Counted from the stretch's first letter, positions 24,808-32,477 are shown. The stretch is DNA of 64,000 bases from Tumebacillus algifaecis (GCF_002243515.1 NZ_CP022657.1:1022001-1086000), one strand, 5' to 3'. Translations and numbers: made by a program. The notes: a model not told the origin generated them from the letters alone.

Positions 24808-24836
24808 ATCATAACATTGGAGTCAATTGGAAGCAA
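24808..24836 (-). promoter_or_regulatory. Promoter of the RND exporter gene
   Basis: On the minus strand TTGCTT (24831-24836), 17 bases, TATGAT (24808-24813), with TGT just before the -10. Confidence 0.7.
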
Positions 24837-25165
24837 CTTATTATGTATAAGATTTGTATAGGATATTGTCGTTAGATGTATAGATTCTTAACACCGGGCA
24901 GGGAGGCCGGCGTGTCACGGACAGAACAAAGCTTCTCCGATGCTGATGTGGGTCGAAGCGCTACGGGTCGAGTATATGAGCGAGGGGAAAGTTGAGATTC
25001 CAGAAAATGGTGGAAAAGACGCTGACACAGGGGAGGTATGTGATTCAATAATGGATGAGTAAGCGGTGCTGATCGGCGTTTTTCCGCACATGGGGCAGAA
25101 TCAGACAAGTTAACGGCGGAGTTGTCATAGTCTTTCTTGAGGGACAAACAGGGGAGGTCTGTGAC
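24837..25165. other. Leader region of the terC-like gene
   Basis: This gap before the terC-like gene has no long gene. It holds a possible 27-residue frame from GTG 24912 behind GGGAGG (MSRTEQSFSDADVGRS...), and a 16-base element, CAGGGGAGGTMTGTGA, present twice (near 25024 and 25149). The second copy provides the ribosome binding site of the terC-like gene. I looked for the manganese (yybP-ykoY) riboswitch usual before TerC/YkoY genes and could not recognise its conserved core. Confidence 0.35.
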
Positions 25166-25819
25166 GTGCAAGAGATGTTGCTTGCCTTGGAAATCTTTTT
25201 GGTCTCCGCCATCTTGTCGGTGGATAACGCCTTGGTGATCGGCTTGGCGACGCGTCAACTGCCGAACGGGCTTCGTCAGCGGGCCATCTATTGGGGAACG
25301 TTCGGGGCGGTGGCGATGCGTATCGTCCTGTCGCTGTTGGCCATCTATTTGATCGATCTGCCGTACATCAAGCTGATTGGCGGCATTTTCCTGCTCTACA
25401 TCGCCTACAAGATGCTTGGTGATACGCAGGAAGAGCACAGCGACATGCGCAGTGTGCAAGGGCTTTGGAATGTGGTGCAGCTGATCGTGATCGCCGACCT
25501 GATGGTGTCGGTCGATAATGTGCTCGCCGTCGTCGCCATCGCGGATGGCAATTGGATCTTGGTCAGCCTCGGGGTGCTCGTCTCGATCCCCTGCATCCTT
25601 TGGGGCAGTTGGATCATCGCACATCTGCTCTACAAGTATCCGGTGTTGCTGTTTCTTGGCATCGCTGTGCTGTCGTGGACAGCCGCTTCGATGATTTTGG
25701 CAGAAAAAATGATCGAACAGTATCTAACACCGCTTGCGATCCCGACAGGAGCTTTTCATGCGGTGGTGCTGGCGGCGACCGGGGCGGCCTGGCTGACAAA
25801 AAAACGGACAACCTCCTAA
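25166..25819 (+). CDS. TerC-family integral membrane protein (YjbE/YkoY type)
   Basis: The 217-residue protein has about seven hydrophobic helices and the two family motifs SAILSVDNALVIGLA (near residue 15) and DLMVSVDNVLAVVAIA (about 112), whose Asp and Asn residues are linked to metal transport. TerC proteins of this subgroup export manganese, loading exoenzymes in Bacillus. GTG 25166 lies seven bases after GGGGAGGT. It converges with the polyferredoxin-like gene. Confidence 0.88.
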   Translation: MQEMLLALEIFLVSAILSVDNALVIGLATRQLPNGLRQRAIYWGTFGAVAMRIVLSLLAIYLIDLPYIKLIGGIFLLYIAYKMLGDTQEEHSDMRSVQGLWNVVQLIVIADLMVSVDNVLAVVAIADGNWILVSLGVLVSIPCILWGSWIIAHLLYKYPVLLFLGIAVLSWTAASMILAEKMIEQYLTPLAIPTGAFHAVVLAATGAAWLTKKRTTS

Positions 25820-25835
25820 TCGGATATCCGCTTTT

Positions 25836-26720
25836 TTAGACGCCAGAAAGAGAGAACGAGAACGTCTGGCATCTGTTTTCCCGTTGTGGGCAAACGTCAA
25901 AGTACACCTCTTCTGTCTTTTGGACTTGAAACGTGAACGGAATTTTGACCGCATCGCCAGGTTGGACGATCAGCGGCTCGGAAAATGGATTTTCGACCGG
26001 TTGCAGTTTACGAAAGGTGACGGTGACCGTCTCCGCTTCGCTTTTGTTGTTGATCAGCCGCAGTTCGTAGGTGTAGACCATGCGGGTACCAGCGTTGATT
26101 CTCGCCACCGTGCCCAGATCGATTTCTAACCCCGAGGTGAAAAACACAGAGAGCACGGTGGCCCCGCCGAGCAAAACCAAAAGCGAGCCGGTGACCACTT
26201 TGCCTAAGACGGTGGTGCGCTCCGGTCGAAAGAGCTGTTGAAAATAGCCGTAGGGACAAACTGTGCTGCAAAACTTGTGGCGCATTCGGAGCAGCAGAGC
26301 ACCGATGAACAGGCAGAGCACGAGGAAAAAGATCAGGATCATTCGGGAGGTATCCTGCGTGATCGCCGACCAGACGGTGCGCGGGTCAACAAAATAGGCG
26401 ATCAGGGTGAAGGCGACGATCGGCGTGAGGACGATCGCCAACACCCAGTCCAGTTTATAGCGCTGCAACTTGCGCAGCCACTGTGACAACGTGTTATGCG
26501 GGCAAAAGTGCGAGCAGAACAGGCGCGGTTTGAAAAAGGACAGACCGAGCACGAGAAAAACCATCCAGAGTACGGTCAAAAGCAACGGCATCGCTTGGGA
26601 AAAGGGAAGCTGTCGCGTAAACCAATAGTAGTGGCCAGAAGGTATGTCGATGCGAAACAGATCAAAATACGGGACGATAAAAAAGAGCACGACAATGATC
26701 GGCTGCAGCCATCTGCGCAT
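25836..26720 (-). CDS. Polyferredoxin-like membrane protein (NapH/CcoG type)
   Basis: The 294-residue protein has about five membrane helices and two cytoplasmic Cys motifs of the NapH/MauN/CcoG kind: RLFCSHFCPHNTLSQ (about residue 67) and KFCSTVCPYGYFQQ (about 150). Each holds CxxxCP, typical of Fe-S or copper-handling electron-transfer proteins. The C-terminal 100 residues form a beta-rich extracytoplasmic domain (RMVYTYELRLINNKSEAETVTV, PFTFQVQ) resembling the CcoG C-terminal Ig-like domain. Unlike CcoG it lacks the 2x[4Fe-4S] ferredoxin insert. It may help cytochrome oxidase assembly or copper reduction; no oxidase gene is nearby. Confidence 0.75.
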   Translation of the reverse strand: MRRWLQPIIVVLFFIVPYFDLFRIDIPSGHYYWFTRQLPFSQAMPLLLTVLWMVFLVLGLSFFKPRLFCSHFCPHNTLSQWLRKLQRYKLDWVLAIVLTPIVAFTLIAYFVDPRTVWSAITQDTSRMILIFFLVLCLFIGALLLRMRHKFCSTVCPYGYFQQLFRPERTTVLGKVVTGSLLVLLGGATVLSVFFTSGLEIDLGTVARINAGTRMVYTYELRLINNKSEAETVTVTFRKLQPVENPFSEPLIVQPGDAVKIPFTFQVQKTEEVYFDVCPQRENRCQTFSFSLSGV

Positions 26721-26789
26721 GAAGGCACGCTCCTTCCTCTTTGGCTAATGTGCGCCAAAATGGAAACGCTAATGCATGGGGGTGATCAA

Positions 26790-27050
26790 ATGATCAGAGA
26801 CCGCATTCTCGTGGAAGACGATCAAGGCGTGCAGCAGGAGTTTGGTGTCGAAGGCATGTTTGAGATGGACGAGCGCAACTATGTGCTCCTGACCAATGAG
26901 GAAGACACGATCCTCATGCAGATTGTCGGTGAAGGAGAGCATCAAGAGTTGGTCGGCATCGACGACCCAGAAGAGGCTCAATCGCTGCTTGACGCCTACC
27001 AAATCGCGGTGGATGCCGCTCCCGCCGAAGGGGAAAACGACTTCGCGTAG
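26790..27050 (+). CDS. DUF1292 (YrzB-like) protein
   Basis: The 86-residue acidic protein shows the DUF1292 layout: ILVEDDQGVQQEFGVEGMFEMDERNYVLL, then VGEGEHQELVGIDDPEE. Function unknown; in most Bacillales the family member sits next to yrvK/yrrL (ruvX), but here it stands alone. ATG 26790 follows GGGGGTG at five bases. The long frame reaching back to 26496 overlaps the opposite-strand gene and is not real coding. Confidence 0.75.
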   Translation: MIRDRILVEDDQGVQQEFGVEGMFEMDERNYVLLTNEEDTILMQIVGEGEHQELVGIDDPEEAQSLLDAYQIAVDAAPAEGENDFA

Positions 27051-27078
27051 AGGAGCGCCACCACGGAATCACCCACGC

Positions 27079-27113
27079 CAAGCGCCGTTCGGCAACCTGC
27101 CCGAACGGCGTTT
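27079..27113. terminator. Convergent terminator between DUF1292 and bpsB
   Basis: CGCCGTTCGG and CCCGAACGGCG form a GC-rich stem with A- and T-rich flanks. Confidence 0.6.
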
Positions 27114-27117
27114 GGCA

Positions 27118-27681
27118 TCACTTTTTCAAGGTGGGCAAAAAGCGTTCGCGCCTGCCCATCTCTTCTGCATAGCTGGTCATTTCAAGCAGTGCACGCTCTT
27201 CGGCCCTAATGCGTATGGAAAGCACCCAGGCGTTCAGCGCAGTAAAGAGCAAAGCGGTGCTCCAGGCACCAAACGAAAGCGGAAGTGTAAACAGTTCGAT
27301 GGCCACCACCACATAGTTTGGATGGCGCAAAAAGCGATAGGGCCCGCGCGCGATCGGGACACTGCCGGGCAGGACGTAGATGCGCGTATTCCAAAACTTC
27401 CCGAGCGACAACAGCACCCAGACGCGCAGACCTTGGGCGAGGCAAAACAAGGCGAACGGAGTGCCATAAGGGGGGAGCATTTCTCTGTTGCGGGCGAATA
27501 CCTCGAAGAAAAGAGCGAGGAGAAAAGAGACATGCAAGAGCACGATATACTTGTAATGCTCAGCTCCAACCTCCACGCCGCCAAGCGCTACTAGATGCTT
27601 ACCGTTGCGCTTGGCGATGATAAGTTCGAGCAAGCGCTGCAAGACGACAAAAGCAAAGACGACCGAAAACCACGTTACCAC
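27118..27681 (-). CDS. bpsB: Isoprenylcysteine carboxyl methyltransferase-family membrane protein (BpsB-like)
   Basis: The 187-residue membrane protein has about four helices and the ICMT/PEMT-type C-terminal motif GPYRFLRHPNYVVVAIEL (about residues 118-135) with the conserved RHPNY that binds S-adenosylmethionine. In Bacillus subtilis the gene after the type III polyketide synthase (YpbQ/BpsB) O-methylates alkylpyrones; the same gene order here supports that role. GTG 27681 is chosen nine bases after GGAGGT; the reading frame continues upstream to 27804 but overlaps the bpsA end. It follows bpsA by 49 bases in an apparent operon. Confidence 0.82.
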   Translation of the reverse strand: MVTWFSVVFAFVVLQRLLELIIAKRNGKHLVALGGVEVGAEHYKYIVLLHVSFLLALFFEVFARNREMLPPYGTPFALFCLAQGLRVWVLLSLGKFWNTRIYVLPGSVPIARGPYRFLRHPNYVVVAIELFTLPLSFGAWSTALLFTALNAWVLSIRIRAEERALLEMTSYAEEMGRRERFLPTLKK

Positions 27682-27730
27682 AAGCGCAGCACCTCCAGAG
27701 CCTGTAGCTTCAATCTGAGCGAATAAGGGT

Positions 27731-28792
27731 CTACCACCGCAAGAGCACCTGCTCAGATGAAAATCCTGGTCCAAGTGCAAACAGGAGTCCATAGTCACCA
27801 GCATGATGCGGGTCGTTCAGTTCGCGCGCTAAAACGAACAGCACGGTGCAGGACGACATGTTGCCGTGGGTGCGCAGAATGTCGCGGGCGTGGCGCAGGG
27901 CGTCTGCAGGCAGGGCGAGCGCCTCTTCATACGCATTGAGCACCTTTGTGCCACCTGGATGGGCGATATAATGCGAGAGGTCTGCGCGGGTCAGGTTCTG
28001 TTCGCCTAAAAACGCTTCGGTGACCGGACGGATTTTGGTGGCGACGATCGTCGGGATGTCTTTGGAAAAGATCACTTTTAAGCCTGCCGTCTGCACATCC
28101 CAACCCATTACGTCGAGTGTCTCCGGCCAGATCGTCGAGCGGGCGGCGAGCAATTGCGGGCCGCGGATGCCCTTTTTGGCGGCCGCTTCATCCCCGCAGA
28201 TCAACACGGCGGCCGCTCCATCGGCGAACAGGGAAGTGGCGATCAGGTTGCTTTTGGAACGGTCACCGTTTACGAAGGTCAAGCCGCACAGTTCCAGCGC
28301 GACCACCAACACGAGGCTGTCCGGGTCGGCCATGGCGAGATCGCAGCCACGGGCAAGTCCTGCAGCACCCCCTGCACAGCCCAGCCCCCAAAGGGGCAGT
28401 CGCTTGATGTCACTGCGCAGACCGAGCGCATTGAACAAATGAGCATCGATGCTCGGCGTTGCCACGCCCGTCGAAGAGACAAAGAGAATGCTGTCCACAT
28501 CCTGTGGGCCAATTCCCACTTGTTGCAGACAGTTCTCAACCGCCTCCTTGCTGAGGCGCACCGCATGCTCCAGATACAGTCGATTTTTCTCTTCCCAGGT
28601 CGGCGACGTGGCAAACCATTCGAGCGGTGTGCAAAAATGGCGTTGTTCCACTTGGGCCGACTCGAACACAGCTAATAGCCGGTCTATATCTTTGAACGCC
28701 TCGGCAAACAGATTGCGGGCAAACTCCTGTGAATCGGCCTGAGCGATGAGATAGGGCGGTACGGCAGTACCGACAGCTGCTAGTACAGGCAA
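27731..28792 (-). CDS. bpsA: Type III polyketide synthase (BpsA-like)
   Basis: The 353-residue chalcone-synthase-fold enzyme has the Cys-His-Asn triad visible: LWGLGCAGGAAGLARG (Cys about 139), YIAHPGGTKVL (His) and RTHGNMSSCTVLFVL (Asn). These enzymes extend fatty acyl-CoA starters with malonyl-CoA and cyclise to alkylpyrones or alkylresorcinols. BpsA of Bacillus subtilis makes triketide pyrones that its partner methylates. Length and motifs are complete. The next gene on the strand is bpsB. Confidence 0.93.
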   Translation of the reverse strand: MPVLAAVGTAVPPYLIAQADSQEFARNLFAEAFKDIDRLLAVFESAQVEQRHFCTPLEWFATSPTWEEKNRLYLEHAVRLSKEAVENCLQQVGIGPQDVDSILFVSSTGVATPSIDAHLFNALGLRSDIKRLPLWGLGCAGGAAGLARGCDLAMADPDSLVLVVALELCGLTFVNGDRSKSNLIATSLFADGAAAVLICGDEAAAKKGIRGPQLLAARSTIWPETLDVMGWDVQTAGLKVIFSKDIPTIVATKIRPVTEAFLGEQNLTRADLSHYIAHPGGTKVLNAYEEALALPADALRHARDILRTHGNMSSCTVLFVLARELNDPHHAGDYGLLFALGPGFSSEQVLLRW

Positions 28793-28865
28793 GGGATATC
28801 CTCCTCGTCACGTATCCAGTATCTACCTGGTATGATTTCCAACTCCCTGTGCCTTTATGTAAAAA

Positions 28866-28907
28866 CAGCAAAAAGCCACCCAGGGATGACCCCAGGCGGC
28901 TCTTTGT
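28866..28907 (-). terminator. Terminator after the MltG-like gene
   Basis: On the minus strand GAGCCGCC...GGTGGCT closes a hairpin with inner GGGG/CCC pairing, followed by five T. Confidence 0.6.
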
Positions 28908-28922
28908 TGTCTGTTAGATGAC

Positions 28923-29744
28923 CTATTTTTTTAAGGCTTCGATCACTTCGTCCTCGGTCATTCCTGATTGGAAGGCGTATTCCTGAGGGCGGAGTTGCAC
29001 ATCGAGACCGAGCGAGACCAACTTTTCACCGAACTTCATCTGATCTTTGATCAGCCCTGCTTCTTTGAGGAAGCCGGTCAGGTCCCAAGTGGTCATGCCT
29101 TCTTGGAGGTGAAAGGTGATTGCTTTCCCTTTCGCTTGGTCGGTAGCATTTTTTTCTCCCGTTTTCGCATCGCCTGACTTGGTGTCTTCTTTTATGGCAG
29201 ACGGATCTTGGGTAGCGATTGAGACTTGGCTTTGTCCAGTCTGTTCCGCATATTGCTGTTGGGTCAGTACGATGTAGCCTTCTTCTTTAGCTTGGGCCAC
29301 GATGTCATCACCACTGCCAAAGTTGATCAGCAGTGCAAACAGTGCGGTGGCCGCTGAGCCGATCAAGCCGCCAAGCAGCAGTTTGCCGATCTCTGTGCGG
29401 CGCGTCTGAACCGCATCGATCGCTTGTAGACTCCATTTTTCGGTCGTGTACGCCAAGGTGAGCACACAGCTCGACTTGATCAGCGGCACGCGCACTGTAA
29501 ACAGGTTTTCCCCAGTTGGTGCTTGCCCGGTGCGCAAAACTTTGCCTTTGCTGACGTTTTGCAACAGTAGGCTTTCCAGCGCACTGTTATCATCTGGCAG
29601 GTCGTCCGTCTGTTCCTGTAAAAAGGACAGTTGTTCGTTGGTAAACAGACCTGCTGACAGTGCCGGAAGCCCGTAATCGGAGAATACCTGTCCAAAGCGT
29701 TTGCCCACTGTTTCTTTTAATAGATCGAAATTCGTTTGTTGCAT
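28923..29744 (-). CDS. Membrane protein with a C-terminal MltG N-domain (LysM-like) only
   Basis: The 273-residue protein has a cytoplasmic N-terminal part (KETVGKRFGQVFSDYGLPA onward), a single membrane helix (LLLGGLIGSAATALFALLI, about 127-145) and an extracytoplasmic part. Its last 65 residues (ITFHLQEGMTTWDLTGFL, FGEKLVSLGLDVQLRP, YAFQSGMTEDEVIEALKK) resemble the LysM-like subdomain of MltG/YceG transglycosylases, here without the catalytic domain. It may bind nascent glycan or act as a regulator. ATG 29744 follows GGGAGGGG. Domain assignment is moderately sure; function is inference. Confidence 0.6.
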   Translation of the reverse strand: MQQTNFDLLKETVGKRFGQVFSDYGLPALSAGLFTNEQLSFLQEQTDDLPDDNSALESLLLQNVSKGKVLRTGQAPTGENLFTVRVPLIKSSCVLTLAYTTEKWSLQAIDAVQTRRTEIGKLLLGGLIGSAATALFALLINFGSGDDIVAQAKEEGYIVLTQQQYAEQTGQSQVSIATQDPSAIKEDTKSGDAKTGEKNATDQAKGKAITFHLQEGMTTWDLTGFLKEAGLIKDQMKFGEKLVSLGLDVQLRPQEYAFQSGMTEDEVIEALKK

Positions 29745-29860
29745 CAGTTCGTCCCCTCCCTGCACAAAAAGCGATCCCCATAACCATATATCTATTCAAT
29801 ATAACATTCTATCTTTTTGGGGGTCGGGATGAAAGTGGAAAATCTATCCGAAAGAAAATA

Positions 29861-29893
29861 AAAAAGGAAGTGGCACTTGTCCACTTCCTTTTA
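29861..29893 (-). terminator. Terminator of the rpsF-rpsR operon
   Basis: AAAAGGAAGTGG and CCACTTCCTTTT form a stem; on the minus strand it ends in a T run. Confidence 0.85.
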
Positions 29894-29898
29894 TTATC

Positions 29899-30180
29899 TT
29901 ACACCTCAGCGGTGTACGGCATCAGAGCAACGATGCGAGAGTTCTTGATCGCAACGGTGACTGCACGTTGGTGAGCTGCGCAGTTGCCAGTGATACGGCG
30001 CGGCAGGATTTTGCCACGTTCAGATACATAACGACCCAGACGGTTGATGTCTTTGTAGTCTACGACTTTTACTTTGTCAACACAGAAGTTGCAAACTTTG
30101 CGGCGTTTGCCACGGCGTTTCTTATTGAAACCGCCGCCACGCGGCTCGCGGTGTTCGCGTTGTTCACGTTGTTCGCTCAT
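29899..30180 (-). CDS. rpsR: 30S ribosomal protein S18
   Basis: The 93-residue protein has the S18 core, [37 protein letters not shown] and [16 protein letters not shown]. It binds S6 and 16S rRNA in the small-subunit platform. The N-terminus is slightly extended and charged ([18 protein letters not shown]). It retains CNFC, which in other S18 proteins is part of a zinc-binding set. It follows rpsF by 32 bases; the usual ssb between them is missing. Confidence 0.98.
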   Translation of the reverse strand: MSEQREQREHREPRGGGFNKKRRGKRRKVCNFCVDKVKVVDYKDINRLGRYVSERGKILPRRITGNCAAHQRAVTVAIKNSRIVALMPYTAEV

Positions 30181-30212
30181 TGGAATGTCCTCCTCGTTGG
30201 TTAGAATGTGGA

Positions 30213-30500
30213 TTACTGTTCTTTTACGACGGTCAGGTAACGGAGTACGTTGTCGTCGATTTTCATCAGACGCTCAAGCTCAGCCGGAGTGGTGTTGTTC
30301 GCTTCAAAGTTCAACAGAACGTAGAAGCCCTCACGGTTTTTGTTGATTTCGTACGCGAGCTTACGCTTGCCGTACTTCGTCGATTGTTGAACAGTACCGC
30401 CTTCTTTAGCAACGATACCTTCGTACTTCGCGATGAGCGCATCACGAGTTTCTTCTTCGAGATCCGCTTTCAGGACCAGCATTGTTTCATAGGCTCTCAT
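30213..30500 (-). CDS. rpsF: 30S ribosomal protein S6
   Basis: The 95-residue protein has the S6 sequence [17 protein letters not shown] at the start, [21 protein letters not shown] and a typical end ([12 protein letters not shown]). It pairs with S18 on the ribosome. Two in-frame ATGs (30503, 30500) follow AAGGAGGG; the second gives the canonical MRxYE start and better spacing. The operon reads rpsF-rpsR. Confidence 0.97.
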   Translation of the reverse strand: MRAYETMLVLKADLEEETRDALIAKYEGIVAKEGGTVQQSTKYGKRKLAYEINKNREGFYVLLNFEANNTTPAELERLMKIDDNVLRYLTVVKEQ

Positions 30501-30504
30501 CATG

Positions 30505-30545
30505 TACCCTCCTTTTGGACTTTTGGCCCCCGTAGGAGCAAGCAA
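30505..30545 (-). promoter_or_regulatory. Possible SD-sequestering leader hairpin before rpsF
   Basis: In the rpsF leader CTCCT (just downstream of TTGCTTG) is complementary to AGGAG of the Shine-Dalgarno, with a loop holding ACGGGGGCC and CCAAAAGTCC. Ribosomal S6:S18 is known to repress its own mRNA in some bacteria, but I cannot confirm the known motif. Confidence 0.25.
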
Positions 30546-30566
30546 GGTGTAAATAACACAAGGACT

Positions 30567-30596
30567 AGTATAGCATAATCTCGGACTCTAGGGCAA
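30567..30596 (-). promoter_or_regulatory. Promoter of rpsF-rpsR
   Basis: On the minus strand TTGCCC (30591-30596), 18 bases, TATACT (30567-30572), with TGC before the -10. Confidence 0.65.
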
Positions 30597-30665
30597 TAGT
30601 CTTAATTCGCTGGAGGAAAGCGATTTTTTCAAGAGGACAGATGTCTGACATCCTACAAATTTTGA

Positions 30666-30694
30666 TTGCCTGTGCGCCCTCAACATGTTACAGT
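30666..30694 (+). promoter_or_regulatory. Promoter of the oxygenase gene
   Basis: TTGCCT (30666-30671), 17-base spacer, TACAGT (30689-30694), about 60 bases before the start. Confidence 0.5.
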
Positions 30695-30754
30695 ATTTAA
30701 TGAAAGCGATTACACATACTAATCAAGTTCGGATCTAAATTCGAGGAGGCTGTC

Positions 30755-31702
30755 ATGAGCGAGTTAGTTCGTACCCTTAACTTAAAGTCCTATACGCACG
30801 GTTCCAATCAGGAACGCATCAAGTTTGCCAACGAGTTTGGCGCTGGTCTGAAAGACATCGGTTTTATCACGCTCGAAGGACACGGCATCAACCCGAAGCT
30901 GATCGAAGACACCTATGCGGCGATCGAGAAGCTGTTCTCCTTGTCGCCAGAATTGAAGCAAAAGTACACGGGTGAATCGGGTGGTCAACGCGGTTACACC
31001 GGTTTTATGAAAGAGCATGCCAAACAACGCAAAGTCGGCGACCTGAAAGAGTTCTACCATGTCGGTCAAGAACTTCCGATCGGCCATCCGATGGCGCTGG
31101 ATTACCCGGCCAACGTTTGGTCGGATGAAGTGCCGGAACTGAAACCGTTGACCCTTTCGCTGCACCGTGAGTTGGAGCGCGTGGCTCGCAACATGCTGGA
31201 AGCGTTGGCGATTCACTTCGATCTGCGTCAAAACTTCTTCGCCGATATGATTCATAACGGCAACTCTCTGTTGCGTCTGATTCACTACCCGCCGCTGGAA
31301 GAAGGCATGCCGCAAGATGCGGTGCGCGCAGCGGAGCATGAGGACATCAACCTGATCACTTTGCTTTGCGAAGCGACCACCTCCGGTCTGGAACTGTTGA
31401 CCAATGAAGGTGAATGGTATCCGGTAGAAGCGTTGAAAGGCCAGATCGTCGTCGATGCTGGCGACATGTTGCAACGCATCACCAACAAGGTGATCCCGGC
31501 GACGACGCACCGCGTTGTCAACCCGAAAGGTGAGAATTCCTCGCGCTACTCGATGCCGTTCTTCGTGCATCCGTACAGCGGCTACCTGTTGGAGACAATC
31601 CCGTCCACGATCACTCCGGACAATCCGGAAAGATGGCCGGCAATCACCGCAGGCGACTTCCTCTATGAGCGTCTGGTGGAAATCGGCCTGATCAAGAAAT
31701 AA
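30755..31702 (+). CDS. 2-oxoglutarate/Fe(II)-dependent oxygenase, isopenicillin N synthase-like
   Basis: The 315-residue protein has the DIOX_N region (GAGLKDIGFITLEGHGI) and the 2OG-Fe(II) core: HEDINLIT (HxD iron ligands, about residue 202), TTHRVVNP (distal His, about 251), and NSSRYSMPFF (RxS 2-oxoglutarate binding). It is a cytoplasmic oxygenase with unknown substrate. The ATG follows GAGGAGG. It has its own promoter and a terminator shared with a small opposite-strand frame. High similarity across the core makes the family call firm. Confidence 0.92.
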   Translation: MSELVRTLNLKSYTHGSNQERIKFANEFGAGLKDIGFITLEGHGINPKLIEDTYAAIEKLFSLSPELKQKYTGESGGQRGYTGFMKEHAKQRKVGDLKEFYHVGQELPIGHPMALDYPANVWSDEVPELKPLTLSLHRELERVARNMLEALAIHFDLRQNFFADMIHNGNSLLRLIHYPPLEEGMPQDAVRAAEHEDINLITLLCEATTSGLELLTNEGEWYPVEALKGQIVVDAGDMLQRITNKVIPATTHRVVNPKGENSSRYSMPFFVHPYSGYLLETIPSTITPDNPERWPAITAGDFLYERLVEIGLIKK

Positions 31703-31720
31703 TCGAATCGTTGATAGAAG

Positions 31721-31752
31721 AAAGCACATCGAGCTAAGGCCCGATGTGCTTT
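31721..31752. terminator. Convergent terminator after the oxygenase gene
   Basis: AAAGCACATCG (31721-31731) and CGATGTGCTTT (31742-31752) form an 11-bp stem that can end transcripts on either strand. Confidence 0.8.
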
Positions 31753-31851
31753 CTATGTTTGCGCTTGTAAAACTTGACGCAGGGTGGTTTCATCGATTTT
31801 GCCTTGGATGAATTGCTGGATGACTGCGAGTGGTGTTTGGTGTTGCTTCAT
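31753..31851 (-). CDS. Possible 32-residue small protein
   Basis: From ATG 31851 the minus strand reads MKQHQTPLAVIQQFIQGK, then IDETTLRQVLQAQT and TAG at 31753. The sequence is amphipathic-helical with sensible codon content. GGGAG lies about ten bases upstream and the frame ends exactly at a bidirectional terminator. I do not recognise it. The protein-like composition makes it more than a random frame, but it is short. Confidence 0.4.
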   Translation of the reverse strand: MKQHQTPLAVIQQFIQGKIDETTLRQVLQAQT

Positions 31852-31971
31852 GATCGGGCACGCTCCCTTTTCGATGCTGGTTGTTATCCAGTCTATTCCG
31901 AAAGTTGCTAGATCATACGTCGTATTTTCTTATGTGATAGAATAGTGAAAAACCATTCTGAGGTGAAGTAG

Positions 31972-32328
31972 ATGGACGTGATCATGATGTATCACCCGAC
32001 CTGTAGCAAAAGCAAACGGGCGCGAGAGGCGCTCGCCGACCTAGCTGTACCGGAGCGCAATTTGGAAGAGAACATGTTGACTCAGCAGGAAATCTTGGAG
32101 TTGGCAGGGGAGTTGGGGGTGAAGGTGCAAGATTTGTTGCGGGCCAATTCGCCGGTGTATCAAGAGCGCACCGCTGAACTGTTCGCGATGGAGGAGGCAG
32201 AATTAGCGGCGCTGATGGCAACAGAGCCGACGCTGATTCGGCGGCCGATCTTGAAAACCCCTCACGGATATGTAGTTGGATTGGATGAGGAAAAAATGAA
32301 GGAACTGATCGGCGCTTCGCAGTCTTAA
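31972..32328 (+). CDS. ArsC/Spx-family protein
   Basis: The 118-residue protein has the ArsC/Spx fold order: a thioredoxin-like start (MDVIMMYHPTCSKSKRA with the redox Cys in HPTCSKSKRA), RNLEENMLTQQEILELAGELGVKVQDLL, and PTLIRRPILKTPHGYVVG (the conserved R-RPIL). Single-Cys members may reduce arsenate with glutaredoxin-type partners or regulate RNA polymerase (Spx). The spacing between Cys and RPIL is as in YffB/ArsC-like proteins rather than Spx (CxxC is absent). Exact role uncertain. A terminator follows immediately. Confidence 0.8.
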   Translation: MDVIMMYHPTCSKSKRAREALADLAVPERNLEENMLTQQEILELAGELGVKVQDLLRANSPVYQERTAELFAMEEAELAALMATEPTLIRRPILKTPHGYVVGLDEEKMKELIGASQS

Positions 32329-32344
32329 CAGAGATGCTTTGCTG

Positions 32345-32375
32345 GAAAACACATCGGATGTCGATGTGTTTTCTG
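32345..32375 (+). terminator. Terminator of the ArsC-like gene
   Basis: GAAAACACATCG (32345-32356) and CGATGTGTTTTC (32362-32373) form a 12-bp stem. The T run is short and part of the stem. Confidence 0.65.
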
Positions 32376-32418
32376 CTTCCTCGACAGGAATTGAGTATTT
32401 CCTGGGAAATGGAGGATT

Positions 32419-32447
32419 TTGTCGCCAAAACTCTGTATACTTATGAT
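32419..32447 (+). promoter_or_regulatory. Promoter of the MATE gene
   Basis: TTGTCG (32419-32424), 17-base spacer, TATGAT (32442-32447), just before the MATE start. Confidence 0.6.
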
Positions 32448-32477
32448 TACTTTGAACGGAAGAGGGACGGGGAATCG

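Noticed and set aside
24840-25165. Manganese (yybP-ykoY) riboswitch before terC
   Set aside because: I could not find its conserved core; only a covariance search could settle it.
26496-26789. Long upstream extension of the DUF1292 frame
   Set aside because: Overlaps the opposite-strand membrane protein and lacks a start signal; the site at 26778-26784 fits ATG 26790.
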